Source of the DNA: Campylobacteraceae bacterium
Lineage (GTDB): Bacteria; Campylobacterota; Campylobacteria; Campylobacterales; Sulfurovaceae
DNA length: 21,515 nt
Direction of reading: 5' to 3'
Assembly: GCA_027056615.1 (NCBI GenBank)
Contig: JALUKJ010000349.1
Span: forward strand, 1 to 21,515
Part shown: positions 1-6,924 of the stretch, in pieces
Layout of the letters: every line of letters begins with the position of its first letter
Position numbering within the stretch: the first letter of the stretch is position 1
The notes under the pieces: generated by a model
The model's input: only the letters and a program-made list of their open reading frames with translations
Database searches by the model: none
Told to the model about the DNA's origin: nothing
Program-made: the position numbers and the translations under genes

Positions 1-29
1 GGTGAGAATTAAAACCAAAAAGAGATAAT

Positions 30-986
30 ATGAACTTTATAGATTTCCACTGCGATACAGCCTCAGCAATGTTAGAACAAAAACAACCACTTAGAAAAAA
101 TAGTCTAAAAATAGATATAGAAAAACTCCAAAAGGGTAAAGCTTTAGCTCAATTTTTTGCTATGTATATTGACAAAGAGAAGCAAAAAAGCTCTTATGAC
201 TATTGTGTAAAGATGTTGCAAAATTTTAAACAAGAGTTGGCTTTAAATAGCAAAAGCATTAGATTGTGTAGAACATATAATGATTTAGTAGAAGCTAAAA
301 AAGAAGATAAAATAGGAGCATTTTTAACCATAGAAGAGGGTGAGGCAATAGAGGGTAATTTAGATAATTTAAAATATTTCAAACAAGAGGGAATTTCAGC
401 TATTACTCTTACATGGAATTATGAAAATAGTTTAGGCTACCCAAATTTTGAATGGAACTATCAACATAGAGGTTTAAAATCTAAAGGTTTCGAGGTTGTA
501 GAGGCTATGAATGAGCTTGGAGTTCTCATAGATGTATCACACTTAAGTGATGCAGGATTTGAAGATGTTATAACCCACTCAACAAAGCCCATAATAGCTA
601 CACACTCAAACGCAAGAGCCATAACCAACCATACACGAAATCTAACCGATGAGCAGTTAAAAAAACTAGCAGATAATGGAGGAGTAGCAGGATTAGCATT
701 TTCTGTTAATTTTTTAGTTAAAAAAGAGTTAATAGATTCGTTATGCTTGGCAAAAGTAGAAGATATGATACGACATATAAAACATATTCGTAATATTGCA
801 GGAGTCGAAATTTTAGCTTTAGGGTCAGATTATGATGGTATTTTAAATCCTGTTGAGATGGAAGATATATCACAAATATCTAAACTCTCTAATGGACTTT
901 TAAAAAATGGATTTTCTTATGATGAGGTTGAGAAGATATTTTTTAGGAATGGGTTAAGAATTATTGAGGAAGTTTTAACCAAATAG
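30..986 (+). CDS. Membrane dipeptidase (peptidase family M19, renal-dipeptidase type)
   Basis: This 318-residue enzyme should hydrolyse dipeptides with a two-zinc centre in an amidohydrolase-type barrel. The full set of M19 metal-ligand motifs is visible: H7-x-D9 near the N-terminus (FHCDT), the Glu of TIEEGEA (E103), H171 in DVSHLS, H192 in ATHSNARA and D267 in GSDYDG. The C-terminal NGLRIIEEV is the usual family ending. There is no signal peptide, so it is probably cytoplasmic. The length is normal for bacterial members. The start is preceded by AAAGAGAT, a fair ribosome-binding site. In another frame bases 2-28 read open to a TAA, so an upstream gene may end just before it. The true dipeptide substrate cannot be read from sequence. 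Confidence 0.93.
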   Translation: MNFIDFHCDTASAMLEQKQPLRKNSLKIDIEKLQKGKALAQFFAMYIDKEKQKSSYDYCVKMLQNFKQELALNSKSIRLCRTYNDLVEAKKEDKIGAFLTIEEGEAIEGNLDNLKYFKQEGISAITLTWNYENSLGYPNFEWNYQHRGLKSKGFEVVEAMNELGVLIDVSHLSDAGFEDVITHSTKPIIATHSNARAITNHTRNLTDEQLKKLADNGGVAGLAFSVNFLVKKELIDSLCLAKVEDMIRHIKHIRNIAGVEILALGSDYDGILNPVEMEDISQISKLSNGLLKNGFSYDEVEKIFFRNGLRIIEEVLTK

Positions 987-1039
987 CTCTAGTTGATAAT
1001 ATTTTTTTATTATTCTTCTTAAAAATAGACTCTTTTAGT

Positions 1040-1045
1040 TATAAT
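1040..1045 (+). promoter_or_regulatory. -10 box (TATAAT) of the DUF4395 gene
   Basis: An exact TATAAT lies 34 bp before the ATG at 1080, with an AGGA ribosome-binding site at 1070-1073. The start of transcription would be near 1052. No -35 is evident, as is usual for Campylobacterota sigma-70 promoters. Confidence 0.5.
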
Positions 1046-1079
1046 AAATATAAGTATATTTAGAATATTAGGAATTTAA

Positions 1080-1817
1080 ATGAATCTAAAAAGTTTTTTA
1101 TGGGATTATGGTGAAAGAGTTCCTGGCTATAATATTACTGTTATCAATGAACGAGAAGCAAGAGCTGCTGCTGGTATTTTGACTACCCTTGGTATGATGG
1201 TAATATTTCTCGGAATTGGTTATAACCATATTATTGTTGCACGGGTCTATTTAGCATTTATGTTTATTGATTTTACAGCAAGAATGATAAGCCCTACTTA
1301 CTCTCCCTCTATGCTATTAGGAAAATTTATGGTTAGAAACCAAAGACCAGAGTATGTAGGAGGGCTACAAAAGCGTTTTTCTTGGACACTTGGTTGGATT
1401 ATCTCATTACCAATGATGTATTGGTTTGTACTTAATTGGGACATTACTTTTTACAAAGTATTAGTTTGTATTTTATGTCTTACCCTTATGACCCTAGAGA
1501 GTGCCTTTTCTATCTGTGTTGGATGTATGATATATAAATGGATTACACAAAAAGAGCCAGAACATTGCCCAGGTGGAAAGTGTGAGATAAAAATTAAAGA
1601 GCCTATTCAGAAGTTTAATCCTATTCAGGCGACTATTGCTATTATTACTCTTATTAGTCTTCTTTTTGGTATCTATCTTTTTCTTGCTAAAACAGAATCT
1701 AAAACATTCTTTGGAGAGTTTTTACATGAGATGGTCTTGACTAAACAACAACTCAATGCCGAAGAGGAAGCTAAAATGGCAAAAGAGTTTGATGAGGATA
1801 GTGATGAAGATTGGTAG
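1080..1817 (+). CDS. DUF4395-family integral membrane protein
   Basis: This 245-residue membrane protein has about five hydrophobic segments (roughly 31-47, 52-68, 103-120, 122-147 and 183-203). DUF4395 features seen are the N-terminal INEREARAAAG (the family usually has an 'N..aR..a' motif), SPTYSPS near residue 71 and the diagnostic LESAFSICVGCMIYKW around 139-154 with its CxxC pair. A second Cys pair follows in EHCPGGKCE (163-168). The protein is longer than typical family members because of an extra C-terminal membrane helix and a very acidic tail (EFDEDSDEDW). The molecular function of the family is unknown; the two Cys pairs could act in redox or metal binding, which is inference. It is transcribed alone from its own promoter and converges with truD. 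Confidence 0.78.
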   Translation: MNLKSFLWDYGERVPGYNITVINEREARAAAGILTTLGMMVIFLGIGYNHIIVARVYLAFMFIDFTARMISPTYSPSMLLGKFMVRNQRPEYVGGLQKRFSWTLGWIISLPMMYWFVLNWDITFYKVLVCILCLTLMTLESAFSICVGCMIYKWITQKEPEHCPGGKCEIKIKEPIQKFNPIQATIAIITLISLLFGIYLFLAKTESKTFFGEFLHEMVLTKQQLNAEEEAKMAKEFDEDSDEDW

Positions 1818-1838
1818 GGAGAAAATCTCTACTATTTT
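1814..1838. terminator. Weak bidirectional hairpin between convergent genes
   Basis: GTA and GAGA pair with TCTC and TAC around an AAA loop, with a two-base bulge, followed by TATTTT on the plus strand. It overlaps the DUF4395 stop and lies 14 bp from the truD stop. The stem is short, so this is a tentative call. Confidence 0.35.
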
Positions 1839-2911
1839 AATGAAAACTTTCCAATCTCTTCTAAGAAAGTAGTAGCATAAGCTCCTTTAGGAAGGTAGAA
1901 GTTTATAGTTAACTTCTGCTCTTCTTGGTTGAACTCAAAAGATAGCTCTTCAGGAAAAATCCACGCATATCGTCTGTCACCTTTTAGGGCATAGAGTTCA
2001 TTATCATCATAAGGCTCTTCTAAGTGTCTTGCATCAGCCAAAGAGCGTTTGACTTTTGAGCCTATAAGCAGACCTGTTGGGCTTGATTTATGTGCTATAA
2101 ACGCTTTAGTCGCTCTCTTAAAATCTTGTAGTGGATAGCTTTTCCCATAAGGATAATCTTGCATATCATCACCAATAAAAAGTTTAAAAAAATGTGGTTG
2201 ATGGGCAAGAACTTTGACCAACTCTAGGGGATAGTCTAAGATTTTTGTAGCATCTTCTACACTGTTTTTATTAATGGTCTTTGAGATGTTAATACGATTT
2301 GCTAACCATTCATTAAATAAATAAGATTGATAAGCAGAGACTAAAAGCTTCTCTTTTGCACCTTTTAGTTTTTTACCTGAGTGAGCTATCTCTTTTCCTT
2401 GTAGATAAGATTTAGAGTCCTCTCCAAAGCGTTGATATCCAAAATAGTTTGGAATACCTTTTTCTATCATCTCTTTGGCTACTTTTTCTATCTGCTCTTT
2501 TTTCTCTTTGTTGACATTATGTAAGACAATAGAGAATCTATTTCCTTTGAGTTGACCTATTTTTATGGGAAATTTAGAGTAGTGTTTTTCTAAAATCTCT
2601 ATCTTCTCTGTGGTTAGATTTTTAACAACATCTCTCTCATACTGTTTAGGAATAGAGATGTATTGAATGGTGGTTGCATTTTTATCTTTAAGCCCTGCAT
2701 AGCCAATATCTCGCTGTTCTAGTTGTGTTGCTTTGGCTATAACGGTTATGAGTTTAAAGGTACTCATATCTGTCTTTTTGATTTTTAAGATGAGGTTTGA
2801 GCCTTTGTCAGTAAATTTAAAGAGAGGTATCTCTTCGACAAAGAAACGCTCAATTGTCTGTGCAAAGTTAAATTTAATAGGTGTATGGTTATAGGAGTAA
2901 GTTTTATTCAT
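1832..2911 (-). CDS. truD: tRNA pseudouridine(13) synthase TruD
   Basis: TruD isomerises U13 to pseudouridine in certain tRNAs. The 359-residue protein has the family's catalytic signature GYAGLKDKNATTIQY at about 70-84, with D76 as the catalytic Asp, and the GYQRFG motif that follows the insertion of the TRUD domain. Length and motif order are normal. The gene has no Shine-Dalgarno; instead TATAAT ends 5 nt before the ATG, suggesting a leaderless mRNA. It is convergent with the DUF4395 gene and its upstream side faces the repeat island. Confidence 0.96.
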   Translation of the reverse strand: MNKTYSYNHTPIKFNFAQTIERFFVEEIPLFKFTDKGSNLILKIKKTDMSTFKLITVIAKATQLEQRDIGYAGLKDKNATTIQYISIPKQYERDVVKNLTTEKIEILEKHYSKFPIKIGQLKGNRFSIVLHNVNKEKKEQIEKVAKEMIEKGIPNYFGYQRFGEDSKSYLQGKEIAHSGKKLKGAKEKLLVSAYQSYLFNEWLANRINISKTINKNSVEDATKILDYPLELVKVLAHQPHFFKLFIGDDMQDYPYGKSYPLQDFKRATKAFIAHKSSPTGLLIGSKVKRSLADARHLEEPYDDNELYALKGDRRYAWIFPEELSFEFNQEEQKLTINFYLPKGAYATTFLEEIGKFSLK

Positions 2912-2916
2912 GTTGA

Positions 2917-2922
2917 ATTATA
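2917..2922 (-). promoter_or_regulatory. -10 box (TATAAT) of truD, leaderless arrangement
   Basis: Read on the minus strand this is TATAAT-TCAAC-ATG. Transcription would begin at or next to the A of the start codon. No ribosome-binding site lies between. The same spacing is seen at 4804, 9854 and 13355. Confidence 0.65.
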
Positions 2923-2968
2923 GCGTATTTTATTATTTTTACCTCTATTTAATGTTTGGTACTTTCCT

Positions 2969-2994
2969 CGTTCTACAACTCCAGTTGTGGAACG
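2969..2994. repeat. Hairpin repeat upstream of truD
   Basis: The arms cgttctacaact and agttgtggaacg pair over 12 bp (one G-U) with a CC loop. This GC-richer palindrome stands out from the AT-rich spacer and resembles the short dispersed hairpin repeats found in many bacteria; that resemblance is from memory and was not checked. With the composite repeat that follows at 3054 it fills most of the 333-bp gap between truD and the DUF1703 gene. The remaining bases (about 2923-2968 and 2995-3053) show no gene. Confidence 0.6.
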
Positions 2995-3053
2995 CTCATT
3001 GGAGTAATAAAAGCATAATAAAATTATTTACTTCAATATGCATGACGAAGCTG

Positions 3054-3238
3054 TAGCTCGTTCCCATCCGTCCTCGGCAATGCCAATGAATTAAGGAATA
3101 AATATTCAAAAACTGTAGGTTCTATTTCATCGAATGGATTGTTTTACGGGTTCTAATTTTTTGTTCGATAAAATCGAACCTACAGGATTTGAGCTTAGGT
3201 GGGAATGCATACCTAAAGTATAATTTTTTTGACTATAT
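3054..3238. repeat. Composite palindromic repeat, copy A
   Basis: The left flank (3054-3093, containing gttcccatccgtcctcgg) and right flank (3198-3238, ggtgggaatgcatacc then an AT-rich tail) match those of copy B at 5175-5385 in the same orientation: 40 positions on the left with a few differences, and 41 identical on the right. Between them the block 3087-3191 matches copy B 5219-5323 only as its reverse complement, 105 positions in each. The core holds inverted arms at 3113-3135 and 3163-3185 with three mismatches, and the right arm is itself a small palindrome (gttcgataaaatcgaac). The right flank ends 6 bp from the stop codon of the DUF1703 gene. Confidence 0.85.
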
Positions 3239-3244
3239 CTATTC

Positions 3245-4798
3245 TTATAATCTTTTTATAATCCTCTCCCATTCATACCCAACCACATTACGACTGTTAG
3301 AGTCAAACTCCACCCCAACAATATAAATCTCTTTACCACTAGAGAGATATTTTTGAAAATACTCTTTGCTTTTTATCTGCTCCAAAGCACTTTTTTTATC
3401 GACTTTAAACTCAAAAATATAGATATAATCATCAATAAATACGCTCAAATCAATTCGCCCATCATTAGTAACATCTTCGGCTAAGACCTTGTCAAACCCT
3501 GCACCTACAAAATAGGCATAGATTACACTAGCATAAAAGCCCTCATACTCCTCTATATTATTTTTGGTAAAGTTATTATAGGCAATCGAGGCAAAGAGTG
3601 ATTTTATGGTCTGCTCCACATCATCAAGATTAGCAACTTCAAGTAAATCTACCAAATCATTTTGAACAGGAATTTTATCTATTGGTTTTTTGACAAAATA
3701 GTTTAAGAGGTAGTTGTTAAAACTCATTTTAGTCTCTAAGTTAGGAAAAGTTAAGAGGTATTGAATACTATTTCTTCTTATTATCTGCTCTTTGATAGTT
3801 AGATAACCACTCTGAAACATAACTGTCTCTAAGCTAATATCTTCAATGTCAAAACTCTCTATTAACTCTTTTCCCACTTTTAGATTTTCAAATTTTGCTA
3901 GGTTATAACTGTTTGTTTTAAAGAGTTTAATTAAGAAGCTTGGTGTTCCTGTATTGAACCAATAGTTGTCAAAAAGAAAATCAGCATCTATAAAAAGAAG
4001 AATATCAAAAGGATTATAGATTTTATCTTTTAGAAAGTTGTAACCGTTATACCACTCTTTTAATCTCTTTAAATCGACACCCTCTAAATAGGGTAAAATG
4101 GTGGTCTCTATATCATTTTGTGTATAACCACAGACATTACCATATTTGGGTAACATACTTATATCTTTTAGGTTATTTAGTCCACTAAAGATACTTGCTT
4201 TAGTAAATTTACTTACCCCTGTTAAAAAAGCAAATTTGATGTATCGGTCATTGTCTTTAATCTGTGTATAGAGTATCTTTACAACTTCACGACTCTCTTT
4301 AGCTACCTCTATTTGGTCGATATTATCTAAAATGGCTTTATCGTACTCATCAACTAAAATAACAACAGGTTTTTGATACTTCTCATAAGACTTTTTAATT
4401 AACTCAGAAAAACAGGTAGCATAATCGTAATGTTCACTACACTCAATACCCAACTTTTCTTGTGCTTCGTGCATATTTCTAAAGATATTTTGTTTTAATG
4501 CCTCTATATCTCTACTACCAGAAAAACTTATTTTAATAACAGGATATTTATCGTCAAAATCCCATTTATCATCAATATACAAACCCTTAAAAAGTTTTTT
4601 GTTTCCTTCAAATATCTCTTGAAGTGTGTCTATAAAGAGTGATTTCCCAAAACGACGAGGGCGAGAGAGAAAAGCGTATTTATAACTTGTAATAAGTTGA
4701 TATGCCTCTTTTGTTTTGTCGATATAGAGATAGTTTTGCTCAATTATCTCACTAAATGTACTAATGCCAATAGGTAGTTTTTTCAGATTATTTTTCAT
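3245..4798 (-). CDS. AAA-ATPase-like protein with C-terminal PD-(D/E)XK nuclease domain (DUF1703 type)
   Basis: This 517-residue protein belongs to the AAA-ATPase-like/PD-(D/E)XK family. The N-terminal half has the family's ISTFSEIIEQNYLYIDKT opening, the P-loop variant SRPRRFGKS (45-53), the Walker B ILVDEYDK (147-154) and the LTGVSKF sensor-like motif (192-198). The C-terminal part has E419, D450 (GRIDL) and E463-x-K465 (FEFKVDK), an intact PD-(D/E)XK site. Length is typical and there is no frameshift. The family is often multicopy and lies in accessory DNA; its biological role is not established. Here it is bounded by composite repeats and preceded by a short ORF. It has no Shine-Dalgarno; TATAAT lies 5 nt before the ATG. 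Confidence 0.9.
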   Translation of the reverse strand: MKNNLKKLPIGISTFSEIIEQNYLYIDKTKEAYQLITSYKYAFLSRPRRFGKSLFIDTLQEIFEGNKKLFKGLYIDDKWDFDDKYPVIKISFSGSRDIEALKQNIFRNMHEAQEKLGIECSEHYDYATCFSELIKKSYEKYQKPVVILVDEYDKAILDNIDQIEVAKESREVVKILYTQIKDNDRYIKFAFLTGVSKFTKASIFSGLNNLKDISMLPKYGNVCGYTQNDIETTILPYLEGVDLKRLKEWYNGYNFLKDKIYNPFDILLFIDADFLFDNYWFNTGTPSFLIKLFKTNSYNLAKFENLKVGKELIESFDIEDISLETVMFQSGYLTIKEQIIRRNSIQYLLTFPNLETKMSFNNYLLNYFVKKPIDKIPVQNDLVDLLEVANLDDVEQTIKSLFASIAYNNFTKNNIEEYEGFYASVIYAYFVGAGFDKVLAEDVTNDGRIDLSVFIDDYIYIFEFKVDKKSALEQIKSKEYFQKYLSSGKEIYIVGVEFDSNSRNVVGYEWERIIKRL

Positions 4799-4803
4799 GG
4801 GTT

Positions 4804-4809
4804 ATTATA
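4804..4809 (-). promoter_or_regulatory. -10 box (TATAAT) of the DUF1703 gene, leaderless arrangement
   Basis: On the minus strand the order is TATAAT-AACCC-ATG, with TGA just before the box, which fits an extended -10. No ribosome-binding site is present, so the transcript would begin at the start codon. Confidence 0.62.
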
Positions 4810-4875
4810 TCAAAATTGATTTTAGATATTATATAAAGCAGTTTTTGCCAAGGGATTTGGTCTTATCTCTCTTTT

Positions 4876-5157
4876 TTAAAGAGAAATTTCCATATTGACA
4901 AAATTATTTTGTAGATAAGAGCTAACACTCTCATAGACCTTTTTGTCATAAAACTTCAAATGCTGTTTCTCACTTTTGAGATAGCAATCTCCTTGCCAAA
5001 CATAATTGACATCTAAAATATAACAAGTATGGCTTCCATACTGTTGGGTATTGATTGGATGAATCAAAATAATCTCTTTTCCATCGACACTTTTTAACTC
5101 ATAGCTTTCTGCTGTAGTATAGACATTTTGATTTTTCTCTTTAAGTGTTCCATTCAC
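4876..5157 (-). CDS. Small orphan protein, possibly 5'-truncated by a repeat
   Basis: I do not recognise this 93-residue, mostly polar protein; it has no signal peptide or membrane segment. The only available start is GTG at 5157 with no ribosome-binding site. The frame stays open further upstream, through NGLVFDVNG and into the left arm of composite repeat B as far as 5211, just inside the TAA at 5212-5214, without any ATG. This suggests that the original 5' end was replaced by the repeat. A short hairpin (4868-4884, TCTCTTT/AAAGAGA) overlaps the stop and could end transcription. It precedes the DUF1703 gene by 77 bp, but that gene has its own -10 box. It may be a remnant rather than a working gene. 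Confidence 0.45.
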   Translation of the reverse strand: MNGTLKEKNQNVYTTAESYELKSVDGKEIILIHPINTQQYGSHTCYILDVNYVWQGDCYLKSEKQHLKFYDKKVYESVSSYLQNNFVNMEISL

Positions 5158-5174
5158 ATCAAAGACTAAACCAT

Positions 5175-5385
5175 TAGCTTGTTCCCACCCGTCTTCGGCA
5201 ATGCCATTGAATTAGTCCCAAATCCTGTAGGTTCGATTTTATCGAACAAAAAATTGAAGCCCATAAAACAATCCGTTCGATGAAATCGAACCTACAGTTT
5301 TTGAATATTTATTCCTTAATTCATTAGCATTATTGCCCGTCTTCGGTGGGAATGCATACCTAAAGTATAATTTTTTTGACTATAT
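5175..5385. repeat. Composite palindromic repeat, copy B
   Basis: This is the better preserved copy. An outer hairpin-type repeat (gttcccacc... to ...ggtgggaatgc) is interrupted by an insert at 5199-5335. The two sides of the insert carry the same 11 bases, cccgtcttcgg, at 5188-5198 and 5336-5346, as expected for a target-site duplication. Flanks match copy A in direct orientation while the insert is inverted relative to copy A. The repeat fills most of the gap between the M48 gene and the small ORF. Confidence 0.85.
5199..5335. mobile_element. MITE-like palindromic insert in repeat B
   Basis: The ends are imperfect inverted repeats: the left begins CAATGCCATTGAATTA, and the right read in reverse begins CAATAATGCTAATGAATTA. 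Inside are inverted arms at 5225-5247 and 5275-5297 with one mismatch, and each arm contains its own small palindrome (gttcgattttatcgaac on the left). There is no coding capacity. An 11-bp direct repeat flanks the element. It would need a transposase in trans, and none is present in this window. Confidence 0.6.
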
Positions 5386-5387
5386 AT

Positions 5388-5410
5388 GTTCCCACCGAGA
5401 CGGTGGGAAC
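5388..5410 (-). terminator. Hairpin after the M48 protease gene
   Basis: A perfect 10-bp stem (gttcccaccg / cggtgggaac) with an AGA loop starts 9 bp beyond the M48 stop codon. It lacks an immediate T-run on the minus strand. Its sequence is an uninterrupted version of the outer repeat that hosts the insert in copy B, so it may be a dispersed repeat that serves as a terminator. Confidence 0.5.
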
Positions 5411-5419
5411 AAGAGGGAA

Positions 5420-6202
5420 TTAATGTTTAGAAGCTCTATAAAGAGGCATTACTTTAGGAAGAAGTGCTTTAATCTGCTCTATCCTATGTTGTGGGGCAGG
5501 GTGTGTTGATAGGTACTCAGGTGGTGTTTTTCCACTACGAGCAAATTTTTGCCAGAAGTTAAGTGCTGCTTGTGGATTGTATCCTGCTTTTGCCATAAGA
5601 ACTAAACCAATATGGTCAGCTTCATACTCTTGGGTACGTGAATGTGGTAACATAACTCCTAGTTGAGAACCAATACCAAATGCTTGCATAACCATTGCTG
5701 TATTTTGAGGATTACCTCTGCCTTGCATGACAGCACCTAGAATTTGACCTGTAGCTTGTGTAAGTTGTCCTCTACTCATTCTTTCTGCACCATGTCGAGC
5801 TAAAGCATGACCAATTTCATGTCCCATTACTGCTGCTAGTTCATCATCACTACTTACATATTTAAATATACCACTATAAACAAAAACTTTCCCTCCAGGA
5901 AGACAGAACGCATTTGGTTCATCATCTTTATCTATTACAAAAAACTCCCAAGCATAATTATTTTGACCTGTAACAGCTGCAATTCGTTCACCAACTCGTT
6001 TTACCATTGCATTTTGTTGTGGGTTTGTACTGATTTTTTCTGTTTTTAAAACCTCTTGAGCACTTTTTAATCCTAAAGCCATCTCTTGTTGAGGACTAAC
6101 CATTATAAATTGACTCCTTTCTGTAATAGGTGCTTTAGTACATCCTATGAATAAAAGTGCTAAAATAACAATAGCAATTATCTTTGTAAAAGTTTGTTTC
6201 AT
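5420..6202 (-). CDS. M48-family zinc metalloprotease, lipoprotein
   Basis: This 260-residue protein has a lipoprotein signal (hydrophobic 8-20, lipobox LFIGC with C21) and should sit in the envelope facing the periplasm. The catalytic motif HEIGH is at 128-132 and the third zinc ligand lies in EYEAD (E194). The C-terminal LSTHPAPQHRIEQI is typical of the group that includes E. coli LoiP and YcaL and mitochondrial Oma1. These proteases take part in envelope protein quality control; the substrate here is unknown. The ribosome-binding site AAGGA precedes the ATG. The gene is divergent from trmL across 74 bp, and a GC-rich hairpin follows the stop. Confidence 0.92.
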   Translation of the reverse strand: MKQTFTKIIAIVILALLFIGCTKAPITERSQFIMVSPQQEMALGLKSAQEVLKTEKISTNPQQNAMVKRVGERIAAVTGQNNYAWEFFVIDKDDEPNAFCLPGGKVFVYSGIFKYVSSDDELAAVMGHEIGHALARHGAERMSRGQLTQATGQILGAVMQGRGNPQNTAMVMQAFGIGSQLGVMLPHSRTQEYEADHIGLVLMAKAGYNPQAALNFWQKFARSGKTPPEYLSTHPAPQHRIEQIKALLPKVMPLYRASKH

Positions 6203-6230
6203 TAAAATCCTTTTTAATATAGTAAACTTT

Positions 6231-6236
6231 ATTATA
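6231..6236 (-). promoter_or_regulatory. -10 box (TATAAT) of the M48 protease gene
   Basis: On the minus strand TATAAT lies 28 bp before the ATG, followed by a normal AAGGA ribosome-binding site. It is a conventional leadered promoter, in contrast to the four TATAAT-N5-ATG genes. Confidence 0.5.
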
Positions 6237-6276
6237 GCTAAGATAATTTAAATAAAGAAATGAAAGAAGAGTAGCA

Positions 6277-6771
6277 ATGTTTAATATTGTTTTAGTAGAA
6301 CCACAAATTCCACCTAACACAGGAACTATAGGACGTTTATGTGTTAATTTAGGAGCAACACTTCATCTTATAAAACCACTTGGCTTTAATATTGATGATA
6401 AAGCAGTTACTCGTGCAGGGCTTGATTATTGGAAAGAGTTAGACTTAGTTGTTTGGGAGAGTTTTGATGAGTTTTTAAAGGCACACCCTATTGATGAACA
6501 TTCTCATTTAGCAACTACAAAAACAGATAAACTCTACTTTGAGGCAACTTATCAAAAAGGAGATTATATTCTTTTTGGTTCTGAAACAAAGGGAATTAGA
6601 GAAGATGTTCTTTTAGCCAATAAAGAGAGATGTATCACCATTCCTATGGGTGGTAAGGGTCGTAGTCTAAACCTTAGTATTGCTACAGGAGTGGTTACTT
6701 ATGAAGCTTTACGTCAAAACTATGATGGTTTTGAAAAAATTACTATTGCTAATAGCTTGGAGGAGGTTTAA
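6277..6771 (+). CDS. trmL: tRNA (cytidine/uridine-34 2'-O)-methyltransferase TrmL
   Basis: TrmL methylates the 2'-O of the wobble nucleotide of tRNA-Leu isoacceptors with SAM as donor. The 164-residue protein is a minimal SPOUT methyltransferase. Motif 1 is NTGTIGRLCVNLG (14-26), motif 2 is LFGSETKGI (99-107) and motif 3 is IPMGGKGRSLNLSIATG (122-138), which together form the trefoil knot and SAM site. EPQIPPNTG at the N-terminus is the usual TrmL opening. The gene is divergent from the M48 protease, and its stop codon directly abuts the ATG of the small protein gene that follows, so the two are probably cotranscribed and translationally coupled. Confidence 0.94.
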   Translation: MFNIVLVEPQIPPNTGTIGRLCVNLGATLHLIKPLGFNIDDKAVTRAGLDYWKELDLVVWESFDEFLKAHPIDEHSHLATTKTDKLYFEATYQKGDYILFGSETKGIREDVLLANKERCITIPMGGKGRSLNLSIATGVVTYEALRQNYDGFEKITIANSLEEV

Positions 6772-6906
6772 ATGAGTATAGGAGATATTTTTTATGGTAT
6801 TGCTATTGTACTTTTTTCATGGATGACCTTTGCTATTGTTCGAGGAAATTTTCAACGAAAGTTTGACAAAGATGGAAATAGAAAAGATTTGAAAGAGAAG
6901 GAGTAA
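6772..6906 (+). CDS. 44-residue single-span membrane peptide
   Basis: The small ORF begins MSIGDIFYGIAIVLFSWM and ends with a highly charged tail (RKFDKDGNRKDLKEKE). It begins at the base after the trmL TAA and has a strong GGAGG ribosome-binding site inside the end of trmL, with good spacing. One hydrophobic helix (about 6-23) followed by a basic and charged cytoplasmic tail predicts an inner-membrane miniprotein. I do not recognise a family. The ribosome-binding site, coupling and composition make it a real gene rather than a chance ORF. Its 3' end overlaps a hairpin between convergent genes. Confidence 0.75.
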   Translation: MSIGDIFYGIAIVLFSWMTFAIVRGNFQRKFDKDGNRKDLKEKE

Positions 6907-6918
6907 TATCCTCTCTTT
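6892..6918. terminator. Hairpin between convergent transcripts
   Basis: AAAGAGA pairs with TCTCTTT, with GGA/TCC continuing the stem past one bulged A. It overlaps the end of the 44-residue ORF and precedes the stop of the PAS gene on the other strand by 6 bp. There is no clear T-run on either side. Confidence 0.4.
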
Positions 6919-6924
6919 ATGTTA

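Noticed and set aside
1..28. Possible 3' end of an upstream gene (frame open from base 2 to TAA at 26-28)
   Set aside because: Only eight codons are visible and nothing can be recognised; the frame could be open by chance.
3245..4798. DUF1703 protein as a new defence system
   Set aside because: An ATPase-nuclease fusion invites this idea, but there are no defence neighbours, and the family is widespread and multicopy with no established role.
3054..5385. CRISPR array
   Set aside because: There are only two long copies 1.9 kb apart with genes between, no regular spacers and no cas genes.
3054..5410. Composite transposon
   Set aside because: Neither repeat encodes a transposase, and the repeats are not complete insertion sequences.
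6135..6320. Minus-strand open frame across the M48/trmL spacer
   Set aside because: It overlaps the starts of two well-supported divergent genes and their promoter region.
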